DNA of 33,964 nt, from the NCBI GenBank assembly GCA_022360905.1, contig JAKSBX010000126.1, forward strand, positions 1 through 33,964. The letters are read 5' to 3'. The notes below the pieces were generated by a model. It was not told where the DNA came from, made no database searches, and saw nothing but the letters and a program-made list of their open reading frames with translations. The DNA comes from Chromatiales bacterium. Its GTDB lineage: Bacteria > Pseudomonadota > Gammaproteobacteria > Chromatiales > Chromatiaceae. How positions within the stretch are numbered: position 1 is the first letter of the stretch; each line of letters begins with the position of its first letter. Position numbers and translations under genes: made by a program. Below, one piece after another: positions 15,792-24,055 of the stretch.

Positions 15792-17564
15792 TCACTCTTC
15801 AGGATTAGTGAATTCCACCGGCTCTCCCATAAAGCCAGAGAACTTTAGGCACTGCTTGCCATTCACAGTCACAATCTGCACCGTCTCGCCCCGACCCCGT
15901 CCAAAGCCCTGTATCACCGCCTCATTCTCCGATACAGGCTGCAGTGGCAAACGCACCAGGTTCTGACTCAGGTGGGGTGCCCGGTAGTGCAGACACAAGA
16001 CACCGCTCTCTTCGCTCAGCTGCAGGTCCTGGATGGAAAAATCTCCATCAGGATTGATGGTTCGATAGCTCCCCAGTCGCTGACGCCAAACCGACTCCCA
16101 GGGATCGGACTCAATCTTATTCCCCAACAGAATCTCCTCCCCCTGTCGATCGGCCACCAGCACATCCATGCCATTCATCTGGCGCGACCTGAAGCGCAAA
16201 TCCCCCAACACCTGATAGCCATCCGGCAAACTGTCGATACTCTGCTGGGTCAACCCCAGGCTGCCATCGTCGAAACGCACCAGATCAAGGATGCGCTCAA
16301 TGATGCAGGCACATAACCTAGGTCGCTCCGGATCAACCATCAATAGCCCCAGGTCGGTCGCATAGCCACCTGAGGGGGTTTCATAGCTGGTGGCATCCTG
16401 CTCATCCAGCTGGGCAACCTCTACTCCACCGCTGTCCCCCTGGGCCGTTAGGGCAAGCCCCAAGATCGTTGCCGCCAGCTCACGCGCCATACGATTGCTG
16501 CCGGCACCATTGGCCAGCACAACCACACCTAAATCATGTTCGGGTAGGATTACCATCTCAGCGCCAAACAGCAGAGTACTGCCACCATGGCGCACCTGTT
16601 TTCCGGTATTCGGATACTCCTGAAGGAACCAGCCCAGCCCCGGTGAGACACCCAGTGAGATCTGTCCATCAACCGTTTGTGGCGTCCACATCTGTTCCAG
16701 CAGATCCGCCGGAACCCCCGGTATCTCTCGTCGCAGAAGTGCCAACATCAATCTGCCGGCGTCACGGGCAGACAAATAGAGACCCAACGCTGGCATATCA
16801 CGCAGTGGCGGTAGCGGCCTGACCTGACCGTCCAGATGTCCGGCAGAGAGCTGCTGCTGCATCTTTGCCGTAACCAGGAAACCACTTTCATGAATCTCCA
16901 TCGGTTTCAGCAGTTTCTGCTGTATCTGTTCAGCAAATCGCTCACCGGATTGGATCTCAATCAGATGACCCAACAGGTCATAACCGAGATTTGAATAACT
17001 GTAGACCTTGTCTGGATGATAGGCGGCATACTCATTACTCAGCAATCCAGTGACCTGAGTAAAGTAGGTATCGGTATACATGCCTTTGCGCAGATCACTG
17101 GGTAAACCACTGCGATGACTCAGCAGCTGTCGCGGTGTAACCGGCATGACAGAAGATTCATGTCGCCGAATGGAGAATTGTTTGAGCTGTTCACTCAGGG
17201 GCGCATCCAGATCGACACGCTGCTGCGCCACCAGCTGCATCACGCCCAGGGCCGTAACCGGCTTACTCAGAGAGCCTGCCCTAAAAACCGTATCTGCGGT
17301 TACCGGACTCCCTAAACGACTGTTTGCCTCGCCAAATCCCTCCAGCCACAAGGCCCCTTCCCTGTTGACCAAGGCAACACTCAACCCGGGAACAAACTCC
17401 TCCTCGAGCATCCGGTCGATAAGTTTCATCGCCTCGGATCGCACCTGGGCCATACCGGCTTCCGGGATCAGGCGATGCTGTTGCGACGTTTTGTTGTCAA
17501 CAACCGCACAGGACGAAATCATAAGGGTCAGTATGACCAATAAGACAGGTATCTGAGGCTGCAC
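15792..17564 (-). CDS. Lipoprotein serine hydrolase, beta-lactamase/esterase (class C) fold
   Basis: The protein belongs to the beta-lactamase-related serine hydrolases (AmpC/DD-peptidase/EstB group). The nucleophile motif SLSK is at about 98-101, YSN at about 190-192 and HGG at about 326-328. It also carries an unassigned C-terminal domain of about 200 residues. I choose GTG 17564 because AAGAGG lies 6 nt upstream and this gives a short lipoprotein signal (VLLVILTLMISSC, lipidated Cys at 19). The frame extends 18 codons further to TTG 17618. The product, 590 residues, is therefore a probable outer-membrane or periplasmic lipoprotein. The substrate is unknown: cell-wall peptide, ester or D-amino-acid substrates all occur in the family. 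It follows the small secreted-protein gene on the same strand. Confidence 0.88.
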   Translation of the reverse strand: MQPQIPVLLVILTLMISSCAVVDNKTSQQHRLIPEAGMAQVRSEAMKLIDRMLEEEFVPGLSVALVNREGALWLEGFGEANSRLGSPVTADTVFRAGSLSKPVTALGVMQLVAQQRVDLDAPLSEQLKQFSIRRHESSVMPVTPRQLLSHRSGLPSDLRKGMYTDTYFTQVTGLLSNEYAAYHPDKVYSYSNLGYDLLGHLIEIQSGERFAEQIQQKLLKPMEIHESGFLVTAKMQQQLSAGHLDGQVRPLPPLRDMPALGLYLSARDAGRLMLALLRREIPGVPADLLEQMWTPQTVDGQISLGVSPGLGWFLQEYPNTGKQVRHGGSTLLFGAEMVILPEHDLGVVVLANGAGSNRMARELAATILGLALTAQGDSGGVEVAQLDEQDATSYETPSGGYATDLGLLMVDPERPRLCACIIERILDLVRFDDGSLGLTQQSIDSLPDGYQVLGDLRFRSRQMNGMDVLVADRQGEEILLGNKIESDPWESVWRQRLGSYRTINPDGDFSIQDLQLSEESGVLCLHYRAPHLSQNLVRLPLQPVSENEAVIQGFGRGRGETVQIVTVNGKQCLKFSGFMGEPVEFTNPEE

Positions 17565-17728
17565 GATAGACCTCTTAAAAGAACTCACAGCGAGTGTGAA
17601 CATCCAGATCCACAGCAAACAGCAGCATGAGCAAAGGGTATCCTGCCCGTCAATTGGCAGCGAGAATCACCAGACTCGCCACCGCATGACAGGCACAATA
17701 CTTCTCCTTTGCCCATCCTACTCATTAT

Positions 17729-17759
17729 CCCCTGGGTGCAGCCGGGCCGCACCCAGGGG
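17729..17759 (-). terminator. Strong hairpin after the small secreted-protein gene
   Basis: CCCCTGGGTGC and GCACCCAGGGG form a perfect 11-bp stem around a 9-nt loop, 17 bp beyond the stop of the 17776-18048 gene. The following minus-strand sequence (ATAATGAG) is not a proper T tract. It may be an imperfect terminator, or a processing/stability hairpin that separates the small gene from the serine hydrolase. Confidence 0.55.
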
Positions 17760-17775
17760 CTTTGATGCTTAGACA

Positions 17776-18048
17776 TTACCAATTCAGCGGAGTGCCCACA
17801 TCGATCAGAACGCTGCCATAACCTTCATCCACGCCGCCCTGCAAAGTATGGCTGGTCTTGGCATAGCCACCGGAGTGAAGAATGGAGCTACCGTATGAGT
17901 CGCCGATTCCAGGTTGAACCGCTGTCGGCAGCATGGTGGAGTTCGCATGGCCATCGTACAGATCAGGGTTCTGGCCTGTCACATCGAAGGGACTGGCATA
18001 CAGGCTGGCTGAAAAAATCATTGCTGCAGTGACAATTAGTGTTTTCAT
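17776..18048 (-). CDS. Small secreted Gly/Ser-rich protein, unknown
   Basis: The 90-residue product has a clear signal peptide (MKTLIVTAAMIFSASLYA, cleavage after about residue 18) and a mature part of about 72 residues without cysteine. Two similar segments, GDSYGSSIL and DEGYGSVLI, suggest a small internal duplication. The start is firm: GAGGAGATATAAG precedes ATG 18048. I do not recognise the family. It is followed by a strong hairpin and then the lipoprotein hydrolase. A regulatory tie to the nearby ECF sigma factor is possible but not shown. The gene-free 18049-18574 upstream contains a short C-run near 18106 and nothing else I can support. Confidence 0.75.
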   Translation of the reverse strand: MKTLIVTAAMIFSASLYASPFDVTGQNPDLYDGHANSTMLPTAVQPGIGDSYGSSILHSGGYAKTSHTLQGGVDEGYGSVLIDVGTPLNW

Positions 18049-18574
18049 CTTATATCTCCTCGTTTTAAATATTGAGAACTGTTGTTTCAGCTTTCAGTAA
18101 CCTATACGGGGGGTGTCAGCAGTTGGATTCACATTCGTTTCATTTTTTTTAAGCGATGCGCCTCGATGAATTGGCAGGTACCCTGGAAACCCAAGAAAAT
18201 GGGCTGCTGGACTGAAACTGTAGAAAGGGGTGTATCGAAAAAACCACGGTGGTGGGTTGTGATTCTTGACCAAGCCAACCGCAATCCTCAGCGTTTTACC
18301 ACCAGGATTATGCCGAAACCGATGAAATTCAGTTAGTTAGAGGTTTCAGCGTGCCTTCGTGATGAGCAGTAGAGCTAACAGATTGAAAAAGAGGCGGATA
18401 CCCTCTCTTGTCACAATAGAGTCACAATTCTGCAATCTGAATTTGAGACCATGTATGGGTGCGAGACCAACTGGTTAGTTCTGCCCACTTGCTCCCTCCA
18501 GAACTCCGCAGGCTAACCGGCTGATTTTTTCTTTGCCGACTTTCGTCGCACCAGCCCGATTGAGAGATGAAACC

Positions 18575-18805
18575 ATGAACTCCAACACGACACGCCCCTA
18601 CCGTAACCCCAGCTATATCGACTATCTTGTAGGTTGGAAATTCCTCTTCGATAAAGATTACCGGACGTTTGTAAAGGAACGCTGGGCGGATCAACCGTGG
18701 TTTCTGACTGGTGCGGAAATCCTATCCGGTATCGGCAGCATCTTTATCTCGATCCTGTTTCCACTAATGATCCTGTTTTTTATACTCGACGCTTGGTTTG
18801 TCTAA
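18575..18805 (+). CDS. Small single-TM protein, unknown
   Basis: The frame gives 76 residues from ATG 18575 (MNSNTTRPYRNPSYIDYLVG). An earlier ATG at 18533 would add an unlikely N-terminus. A polar, aromatic-rich N-terminal half (FDKDYRTFVKERWADQPWF) is followed by one hydrophobic segment (about 48-72) at the C-terminus. The composition and codon use look like a real small membrane protein, but I recognise no family. The ribosome-binding site is weak (GAGAGATGAAACC). It is monocistronic as far as I can see, and the following 18806-19150 shows no gene I can defend. Confidence 0.5.
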   Translation: MNSNTTRPYRNPSYIDYLVGWKFLFDKDYRTFVKERWADQPWFLTGAEILSGIGSIFISILFPLMILFFILDAWFV

Positions 18806-19150
18806 TCCGATTGTCAAACAACAGTTCGCTACCCTCCTTCAAGCTTCGAGTTGAGTCCGTACTATTTCGGGTCCACCGGAAGACCAGCCAGTCCACTTTG
18901 GATGTATGTAAGCGATATCCCGCCCGAGTTGAGAATTAAAAGTTACTTATTATCAATCGCCAATAACAGATGGTGTACAAACACGATTCATCAAACCAAT
19001 TCCACAAACCAGGTAAAATCAGAATAAAACGCTTAAATTGTCGGATATGTTTACAATCAAACAGATCAGCCGTTATTAACTCTTTGTTTTTATTTGCTTG
19101 GCATAGTTTCTGCTTTTTATTTGATAACCAGCGGTTTACTACTCTGCTTC

Positions 19151-19185
19151 CTTAAACAAGATCAACAGCCGAAAGCTTGTTTAAG
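19151..19185. promoter_or_regulatory. Inverted repeat just upstream of the 19203 gene
   Basis: CTTAAACAAG (19151-19160) and CTTGTTTAAG (19176-19185) are perfect 10-bp inverted arms around a 15-nt loop, ending 17 nt before the first possible start of the next gene. The position fits an operator or a leader hairpin that could mask or expose translation initiation. Confidence 0.45.
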
Positions 19186-19202
19186 TTGACCATTTAACGA
19201 CC

Positions 19203-19535
19203 ATGCCAACGCGGAATGTACTTATGAGTAACCTGGAATCCTATTCACTCTCCACTGAAAGACAGTGTGACTATCTAAAACAAAAAATCGCCAGGCATAC
19301 ACCGCCTAAAAACGACACAGATGAGAGAATGATACGTATCTACAAACGCTTGTTGATCAGAGATCGTCACTATCTGCACAATCTGGAACTATTAAAAATC
19401 AAACAGACAATGCATTTGGATTCCAAGCAGCTACTACCGAACAACCAGAAATCAGCGTCTGATTGCTCGGCTTCATTAAACCTGGATGAATTCAGATCAC
19501 TGCTGGAAGAGAATTCAGAGTTGGCCTGGAGTTAA
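19203..19535 (+). CDS. Small charged helical protein, unknown
   Basis: The frame encodes 110 residues (103 if the ATG at 19224, preceded by GGAA, is used). It is rich in Lys, Arg and Leu, with amphipathic helical stretches (RQCDYLKQKIARH, ERMIRIYKRLLIRDRHYLHN). It lacks a signal peptide or membrane segment, so it should be cytoplasmic. No family is recognised. A perfect inverted repeat lies right before it. Reality as a gene is supported by composition and an isolated position, not by homology. The following gene-free stretch 19536-19918 is AT-rich towards its end and likely carries the promoter of the next gene, for example TGGTATAGA at 19773-19781, a possible extended -10. Confidence 0.5.
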   Translation: MPTRNVLMSNLESYSLSTERQCDYLKQKIARHTPPKNDTDERMIRIYKRLLIRDRHYLHNLELLKIKQTMHLDSKQLLPNNQKSASDCSASLNLDEFRSLLEENSELAWS

Positions 19536-19918
19536 CGACACATCATTGCAATCCCTCCCGCTGCGCATATTTTGAGCTTAGGGCTTAGCGGAAACGCCTC
19601 CCTATTTTGATGCAGTTTTTCAGCATCAACCGCCTTTACTCAAAGCCCCAAGATTATCAGCAAAGCAGCTCACTCATGCTGAAAATAATAGGCTTTCAAC
19701 ATTAAATAAACAGCCATATATTTCAGCCTGCTTTCAAGCCTATTAACGCCTCATATAGATCTTGACGTTATTTGGTATAGATTATTTTTTAGCAAAAACT
19801 CCAAGTAAGTAGCAATTTATAATTAAAATCATCACACCTTGCTTTACACGAAAAGAGCAATTCGTTTATACATATCAACGCTCATAAAAAGGACATATTA
19901 TTTATTAAGGAAGATATC

Positions 19919-20449
19919 ATGAAAAAAGCACTGCTTTGTCTCGCAAGCTATTCTCTATTTCTAACGAATCCTATCCAGGCGGGTGAATTCGAAGTATTGG
20001 AACTGCAATACATCATGCCCCACGAATACCCATGGGTAAATGTGATTACCACGGAAGCCGACTGGGGCAACTTCTACTATAACGAGCTTTTACCAGCCAA
20101 TGGAATAAACTGTGTCTTTCCCTCAGACACCCCCTATGAGCAGGATGATCCTTGTTTATCAGGTCCGCCCGATGTCGACTTTCATACCTCACAGGTTGTG
20201 GTTGGCGGGCTCGGTTTAAAACCCAGCAGCGGTTACCAAGCAATCGTTTCCGATGTAGACACAACGCATTCAACAGATCTGGTAATCAACATCTTTGACG
20301 GCACGCCCTCTGATGAATGCGTACTGCTGCCCGTGGTTAGCCTAGAGATGATGACTCTGGTAATTGAAAAATCCGATAAACCTGTCAAGGTCAATGTACA
20401 TAACGCAACACTTCATTGCGACGCAGGCACGGCAGTATCCCATTACTGA
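19919..20449 (+). CDS. Secreted PrcB-like domain protein
   Basis: The 176-residue product has a signal peptide (residues 1-21, ending NPIQA) and a mature domain with four cysteines (65, 79, 134, 167), enough for two disulfides. The segment VVVGGLGLKPSSGYQAIVSD, followed by alternating strands (LVINIFDGTPS, TLVIEKSDKPVKVNV), matches the pattern of the PrcB C-terminal domain (a protease-regulator-like beta domain) by eye. That suggests an extracytoplasmic binding module, not an enzyme. The start is firm, with AAGGAAGATATC upstream of ATG 19919. It stands alone. A weak 6-bp hairpin (20485-20503) follows the stop. Confidence 0.7.
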   Translation: MKKALLCLASYSLFLTNPIQAGEFEVLELQYIMPHEYPWVNVITTEADWGNFYYNELLPANGINCVFPSDTPYEQDDPCLSGPPDVDFHTSQVVVGGLGLKPSSGYQAIVSDVDTTHSTDLVINIFDGTPSDECVLLPVVSLEMMTLVIEKSDKPVKVNVHNATLHCDAGTAVSHY

Positions 20450-20484
20450 ATAGTCTACTGAGTTCACAGCTAATCTTTCAGAAT

Positions 20485-20503
20485 CAGAGAGCCCCTGACT
20501 CTC
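20485..20503 (+). terminator. Weak hairpin after the PrcB-like gene
   Basis: AGAGAG and CTCTCT form a 6-bp stem with a 7-nt loop, 35 bp after the stop. There is no T tract, so termination here is doubtful. Confidence 0.25.
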
Positions 20504-20598
20504 TCGAATTGTCATCCCGGCAAATGCCCACTGCTGTCCGGAATAACGTCAGATGATTTAGAGTACGGCTCTACCGGTGTAGATGGTGAGACTCATTT

Positions 20599-20781
20599 TG
20601 GCCGCGAATGGACGCCAAGCACCGCAAATACTCGCCAATAATTCAGCAGAGCCTGATGATTGAACTGTTTGTTATCCCGGCGAATGCCGGACAAATTTGA
20701 GCTTTGACGACATGATTGAAATCTTAAGATTCTGATTTATATTGGCGAGTATTTGCGGTGCTTGGCGTCCATTCGCGGCCA
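20599..20781. repeat. 183-bp element with perfect 42-bp inverted arms
   Basis: The left arm 20599-20640 and right arm 20740-20781 are exact reverse complements over 42 bp and enclose 99 bp. Read on the plus strand, the right arm is four 10-nt units: TATTGGCGAG, TATTTGCGGT, GCTTGGCGTC, CATTCGCGGC, then CA. The interior holds a small GC dyad CCGGC-GAAT-GCCGG (about 20676-20689), related to a fragment at 20516. A transcript through it would form a very long, perfect stem. No open frame, transposase or target duplication is visible. It ends 125 bp before the pseudouridine synthase gene. Confidence 0.85.
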
Positions 20782-20906
20782 TAGCGATTCCGGCTATCGC
20801 AGAATCAAGCGAAGGCATGCTAAAATTCAGCCTCCACAATTAACGCTCATTTGAGGATCTCAGAAGGTCCCAAGAAGCCCCTAAATGGGGCACCCGGATT
20901 CACTCT

Positions 20907-21716
20907 ATGCCGGCATCCGAATTTCACATCAGCGTAGAACACCCATCAGGAAACCCGGTTGAGCTGTTGGCAAAAGCCAGCGGTTTTTCCCGTCAACAGA
21001 TCAAACAGGTTATGTGGAAAGGAGCCGTCTGGTTGGAGCGTGATGGCGGTGTACGGCGTATACGGCGCGCCAAGAGCCGGTTGCAACAAGGTGACCACAT
21101 ACATCTTTACTACAACGAACAAGTCCTTGCCGCTGAACCTCCAGATGCCCGGCTGGTCGCGGATGAGGGGGAATTCAGCGTTTGGTTCAAACCCAAAGGT
21201 ATGCTTTCACAAGGCTCCAAATGGGGCGATCACTGCGCGATCGATCGCTGGGTTCAAACCCACCTCACTCCTGAACGGCCAGTCTTTCTGATCCATCGTC
21301 TGGATCGAGCAACAGACGGTCTGATGGTTCTGGCTCACAAGAAACGGGTTGCCGCAGAGCTGGCCAGGTTGTTTCGTGATCGCAAAATCAAGAAGCGTTA
21401 TCAAGCCTGGGTGGTGGGTCGTTACCCCACAGATGAAAAAGAAAAAGTGATCGACGAACCGATCGATGGCCGCCCGGCATTAAGCCGGGTAACCCATCTA
21501 CAATATAACCAGCTACAACACCGCTCACTGCTCCAGGTAGAGATTGAAACAGGGCGTAAGCACCAGATACGCAGGCACTTGAGCGGTATCGGATACCCAG
21601 TGGTGGGTGACCGTCTCTATAGCGATATGCGTTTCGATGAGGATCTGCAATTAACCTGTGTCTATCTGGAGATTCCCTATGGCGTGGAAAGTCGGCCTGG
21701 AATATACCGAGCCTAG
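20907..21716 (+). CDS. RluA-family pseudouridine synthase
   Basis: The 269-residue enzyme should isomerise uridine to pseudouridine in rRNA or tRNA. The N-terminal region (about 10-70) is S4-like, with the pattern LLAKASGFSRQQIKQVMWKG. The catalytic domain starts at FSVWFKPKGMLSQGS and contains HRLDRATDGLMV, with catalytic Asp at about 133. KKRYQAWVVG and the C-terminal ETGRKHQIRRHLSGIGYPVVGD follow. The exact target cannot be set from sequence; it is short for RluC/D and resembles RluA/TruC-like members. The ribosome-binding site before ATG 20907 is weak, and a GCCCC/GGGGC hairpin lies about 20-30 nt upstream. Its TAG stop is part of a 26-bp repeat unit. Confidence 0.9.
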   Translation: MPASEFHISVEHPSGNPVELLAKASGFSRQQIKQVMWKGAVWLERDGGVRRIRRAKSRLQQGDHIHLYYNEQVLAAEPPDARLVADEGEFSVWFKPKGMLSQGSKWGDHCAIDRWVQTHLTPERPVFLIHRLDRATDGLMVLAHKKRVAAELARLFRDRKIKKRYQAWVVGRYPTDEKEKVIDEPIDGRPALSRVTHLQYNQLQHRSLLQVEIETGRKHQIRRHLSGIGYPVVGDRLYSDMRFDEDLQLTCVYLEIPYGVESRPGIYRA

Positions 21717-21738
21717 GGTCTGTTACCACCAATCCAAC
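21713..21738 (+). repeat. TAG-GTTAAC repeat, copy 4 (plus strand, overlaps stop)
   Basis: The unit runs CTAGGGTCTG, TTACCACCAA, TCCAAC and matches copy 1 at 21 of 26 positions by hand count. Its TAG (21714-21716) is the stop of the pseudouridine synthase gene. This is the only copy on the plus strand, in keeping with the orientation of its gene, and the most diverged. Confidence 0.6.
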
Positions 21739-21858
21739 ACCCAGAGTTAGCTCGCGGCTACACAGCATGATTGCAATGTTGAACCCAAGCAAAACAATGA
21801 GCTACCATCCCCCCTACTCCGCCATGGACGATACATCACAAGAACAGCAAGGAACCCT

Positions 21859-22485
21859 ATGCCCAGCATCTACGATCTGAAACCCCGATTCCAAAACATG
21901 CTTCGGCCACTCAATAGCCATCTGGTTAAATTGGGGATTACAGCCAACCTGGTCACGCTCTTTGCACTGCTACTCTCTGTAGCGCTGGGCGCAGCAATTG
22001 CCTTGAACCCTGAAAACAAGCTGCTCTTGCTTCTGATGCCGCTGTGGCTTTTTGTTCGGATGGCGCTTAACGCAATTGACGGCATGCTGGCGCGGGAACA
22101 CGACATGAAGAGCAGACTGGGTGCCGTGCTGAATGAGATGGGGGATGTTGTTTCAGATAGTGCACTCTATCTACCATTGGCATTGGTGGCGGGGGTTGAT
22201 CCTGTGTCGGTTACGCTCATCGTGATTGTCTCTATCATGGTTGAGATGGTAGGTGTAGTTTCGGTGCAAATCGGTGCCTCCAGACGTTACGACGGACCAT
22301 TCGGAAAAAGCGACCGGGCCTTCGTGTTTGGCGCATTAAGCCTTCTGCTCGGTCTGGGTATCGAACCGGGCAGCTGGTCGGACTGGCTGTTGTGGGTTAT
22401 GTTGCTGCTCAGCTGCATCACTCTGATAAACCGGGCTAAAAATGGACTTGCAGAAGTAAAAGGGGAAACCCGCAATGCTGGGTAA
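21859..22485 (+). CDS. YnbA-like CDP-alcohol phosphatidyltransferase
   Basis: This 208-residue membrane enzyme of the CDP-alcohol phosphatidyltransferase class should join a CDP-activated lipid to an alcohol acceptor. The signature region is NAIDGMLAREHDMKSRLGAV followed by LNEMGD. Relative to the canonical DxxDGxxARx8GxxxDxxxD pattern, the first and third Asp are Asn (residues 71 and 92), while Asp74 and Asp96 remain. From memory E. coli YnbA shows the same Asn pair, and the start MPSIYDLKPRFQNMLRP also resembles it, so this looks like a subfamily trait. About five hydrophobic segments are visible. ATG 21859 has AAGGA 5 nt upstream. It overlaps the next gene by 11 nt, and the acceptor alcohol is unknown. 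Confidence 0.88.
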   Translation: MPSIYDLKPRFQNMLRPLNSHLVKLGITANLVTLFALLLSVALGAAIALNPENKLLLLLMPLWLFVRMALNAIDGMLAREHDMKSRLGAVLNEMGDVVSDSALYLPLALVAGVDPVSVTLIVIVSIMVEMVGVVSVQIGASRRYDGPFGKSDRAFVFGALSLLLGLGIEPGSWSDWLLWVMLLLSCITLINRAKNGLAEVKGETRNAG

Positions 22486-23407
22486 TATAAGCTTATCGGT
22501 GACCTGGGCACTTGCCGGCGTCTATACACTGTTACTCTTCTCCACCCTATTGGTCACAATACTGCGTTACCGCAGCGGCAAGGATTATCAGGAGCTGGGC
22601 AGCCGAATCAACTCCTGGTGGGTAATGGTGGTCATCTTCACCTTTGCCATCGCCGTATCACCGACAATCTCTATCATCTTCCTGGCCTTCATCTCGTTTC
22701 TGGCATTCAAAGAATTTCTTTCCATGATACCCACCCGGCGCGCTGACCGAAGGGTTATCTTCTGGGCCTTCATCGCCATTCCGATTCAATTTTACTGGGC
22801 GGCCGTTGGCTGGTATGGCCTGTTCATCATCTTCATCCCGGTCTACATGTTTCTGCTGATTCCTGCCCGCATGGTCCTGGCGGGCGAGACCGAGGGATTC
22901 CTAAAAGCGGCCGGGACACTGCATTGGGGATTGATGACTACGGTCTTTAGTCTAAGTCATGCCGCCTATCTACTCGCACTACCGAACGATATCAATGTTG
23001 CAGGCGGCGCAGGGCTGCTCTTCTTCCTGGTCTTTCTGACCCAGTTCAATGATGTAGCCCAGTACACTTGGGGCAAACTGTTTGGCAAACACCCGGTCGT
23101 TCCTAAAGTAAGCCCGAAAAAGACCCAACAAGGACTGGCAGGGGGCTTAGTGACTACACTGTTTGCCGCATGGCTGATTGCGCCCTACCTCACCCCTTTG
23201 AGTCACCAGCAGGCCCTGATGGCTCGTCTACTGATCGGTCTCGGGGGGTTCCTGGGCGATGTGGTGATCTCCGCTATCAAGCGGGACATTGGGGTAAAAG
23301 ACAGCGGTAGTTTAATACCGGGGCACGGCGGCATCATGGATCGGGTGGACAGCCTCACCTTTACAGCACCGCTCTTTTTTCACTTCATTTACTATCTGCA
23401 CTACTGA
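22475..23407 (+). CDS. CdsA-like phosphatidate cytidylyltransferase (YnbB-like)
   Basis: The 310-residue polytopic protein should convert phosphatidate and CTP to CDP-diacylglycerol. The family signature lies near the C-terminus: LGDVVISAIKRDIGVKDSG, then IPGHGGIMDRVDSL. About eight membrane segments precede it. It is larger than minimal CdsA cores and pairs with the upstream CDP-alcohol transferase by an 11-nt overlap. E. coli ynbA-ynbB has the same order as I recall. A housekeeping cdsA is expected elsewhere in the genome, so this copy probably supplies CDP-lipid to the adjacent transferase. The next gene begins 6 nt after its stop. Confidence 0.9.
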   Translation: MLGNISLSVTWALAGVYTLLLFSTLLVTILRYRSGKDYQELGSRINSWWVMVVIFTFAIAVSPTISIIFLAFISFLAFKEFLSMIPTRRADRRVIFWAFIAIPIQFYWAAVGWYGLFIIFIPVYMFLLIPARMVLAGETEGFLKAAGTLHWGLMTTVFSLSHAAYLLALPNDINVAGGAGLLFFLVFLTQFNDVAQYTWGKLFGKHPVVPKVSPKKTQQGLAGGLVTTLFAAWLIAPYLTPLSHQQALMARLLIGLGGFLGDVVISAIKRDIGVKDSGSLIPGHGGIMDRVDSLTFTAPLFFHFIYYLHY

Positions 23408-23413
23408 GAAATC

Positions 23414-24055
23414 ATGGTTAAAACACTCCGATTTCTCTTTTTTCTGCTGATTGTACGCCCACTGGTTCTGATTGTTCTGGGGTTGAATGTACGCCGTCGT
23501 CAACAACTACCCTCCCAGGGGCCGGCCGTAATCATTGCCAACCACAACAGCCACCTGGACACCATGGTGCTGATCTCGTTACTGCCGTTGCGCTTGTTGC
23601 CCAAACTGCGCCCAGTTGCTGCAATGGACTATTTCCTCTCCAACCCGCTACTGGCCTGGTTCGCAACCAACATCATTGGCATCATCCCACTGCAGCGTAA
23701 AGTCAAAGGGAGCCGCAACGATCCTCTGGCCGGGATAATCGAAGCGCTTGATCATGAAGAGATACTGATTCTGTTTCCGGAAGGGAGCCGTGGTAAGCCA
23801 GAACAACTCGGCCGTTTCAAAACCGGCATTGCCCATATCGCCCAACGTCGTCCAGAAGTCCAGTTTGTACCTGTCTATATGCATGGATTGGGGATGGCGC
23901 TACCCAAGGGCGAGGCCCTGCTGGTACCCTTTTTCTGTGATGTCTTTGTCGGTAGCGCCCTCTTATGGTCAGGTGATCGCAACTCATTTATGCAGAGCGT
24001 GAACAGACAAATCACCGATCTAGCCAGCGAAGGCAGCTTTCCATCGTGGGAATAG
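23414..24055 (+). CDS. PlsC-like 1-acylglycerol-3-phosphate acyltransferase
   Basis: The 213-residue protein has all four usual acyltransferase motifs: NHNSHLD (HX4D catalytic pair, about 43-49), IIGIIPLQRKVKGSR, FPEGSRGK (about 121-128) and the VPVYMHG region. It should acylate lysophosphatidate to phosphatidate at the inner membrane. An N-terminal hydrophobic segment (about 6-24) anchors it. Placed after the CdsA-like gene, it would provide the phosphatidate that enzyme uses. Acyl-donor preference is unknown. The stop overlaps the GTG start of the next gene by 10 nt, so the four genes appear translationally linked. Confidence 0.9.
   Translation: MVKTLRFLFFLLIVRPLVLIVLGLNVRRRQQLPSQGPAVIIANHNSHLDTMVLISLLPLRLLPKLRPVAAMDYFLSNPLLAWFATNIIGIIPLQRKVKGSRNDPLAGIIEALDHEEILILFPEGSRGKPEQLGRFKTGIAHIAQRRPEVQFVPVYMHGLGMALPKGEALLVPFFCDVFVGSALLWSGDRNSFMQSVNRQITDLASEGSFPSWE

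Noticed and set aside
18082..18336. Plus-strand 84-codon frame upstream of the 18575 gene
   Set aside because: There is no ribosome-binding site, and the Trp/Lys-rich composition is unlike the genes around it.
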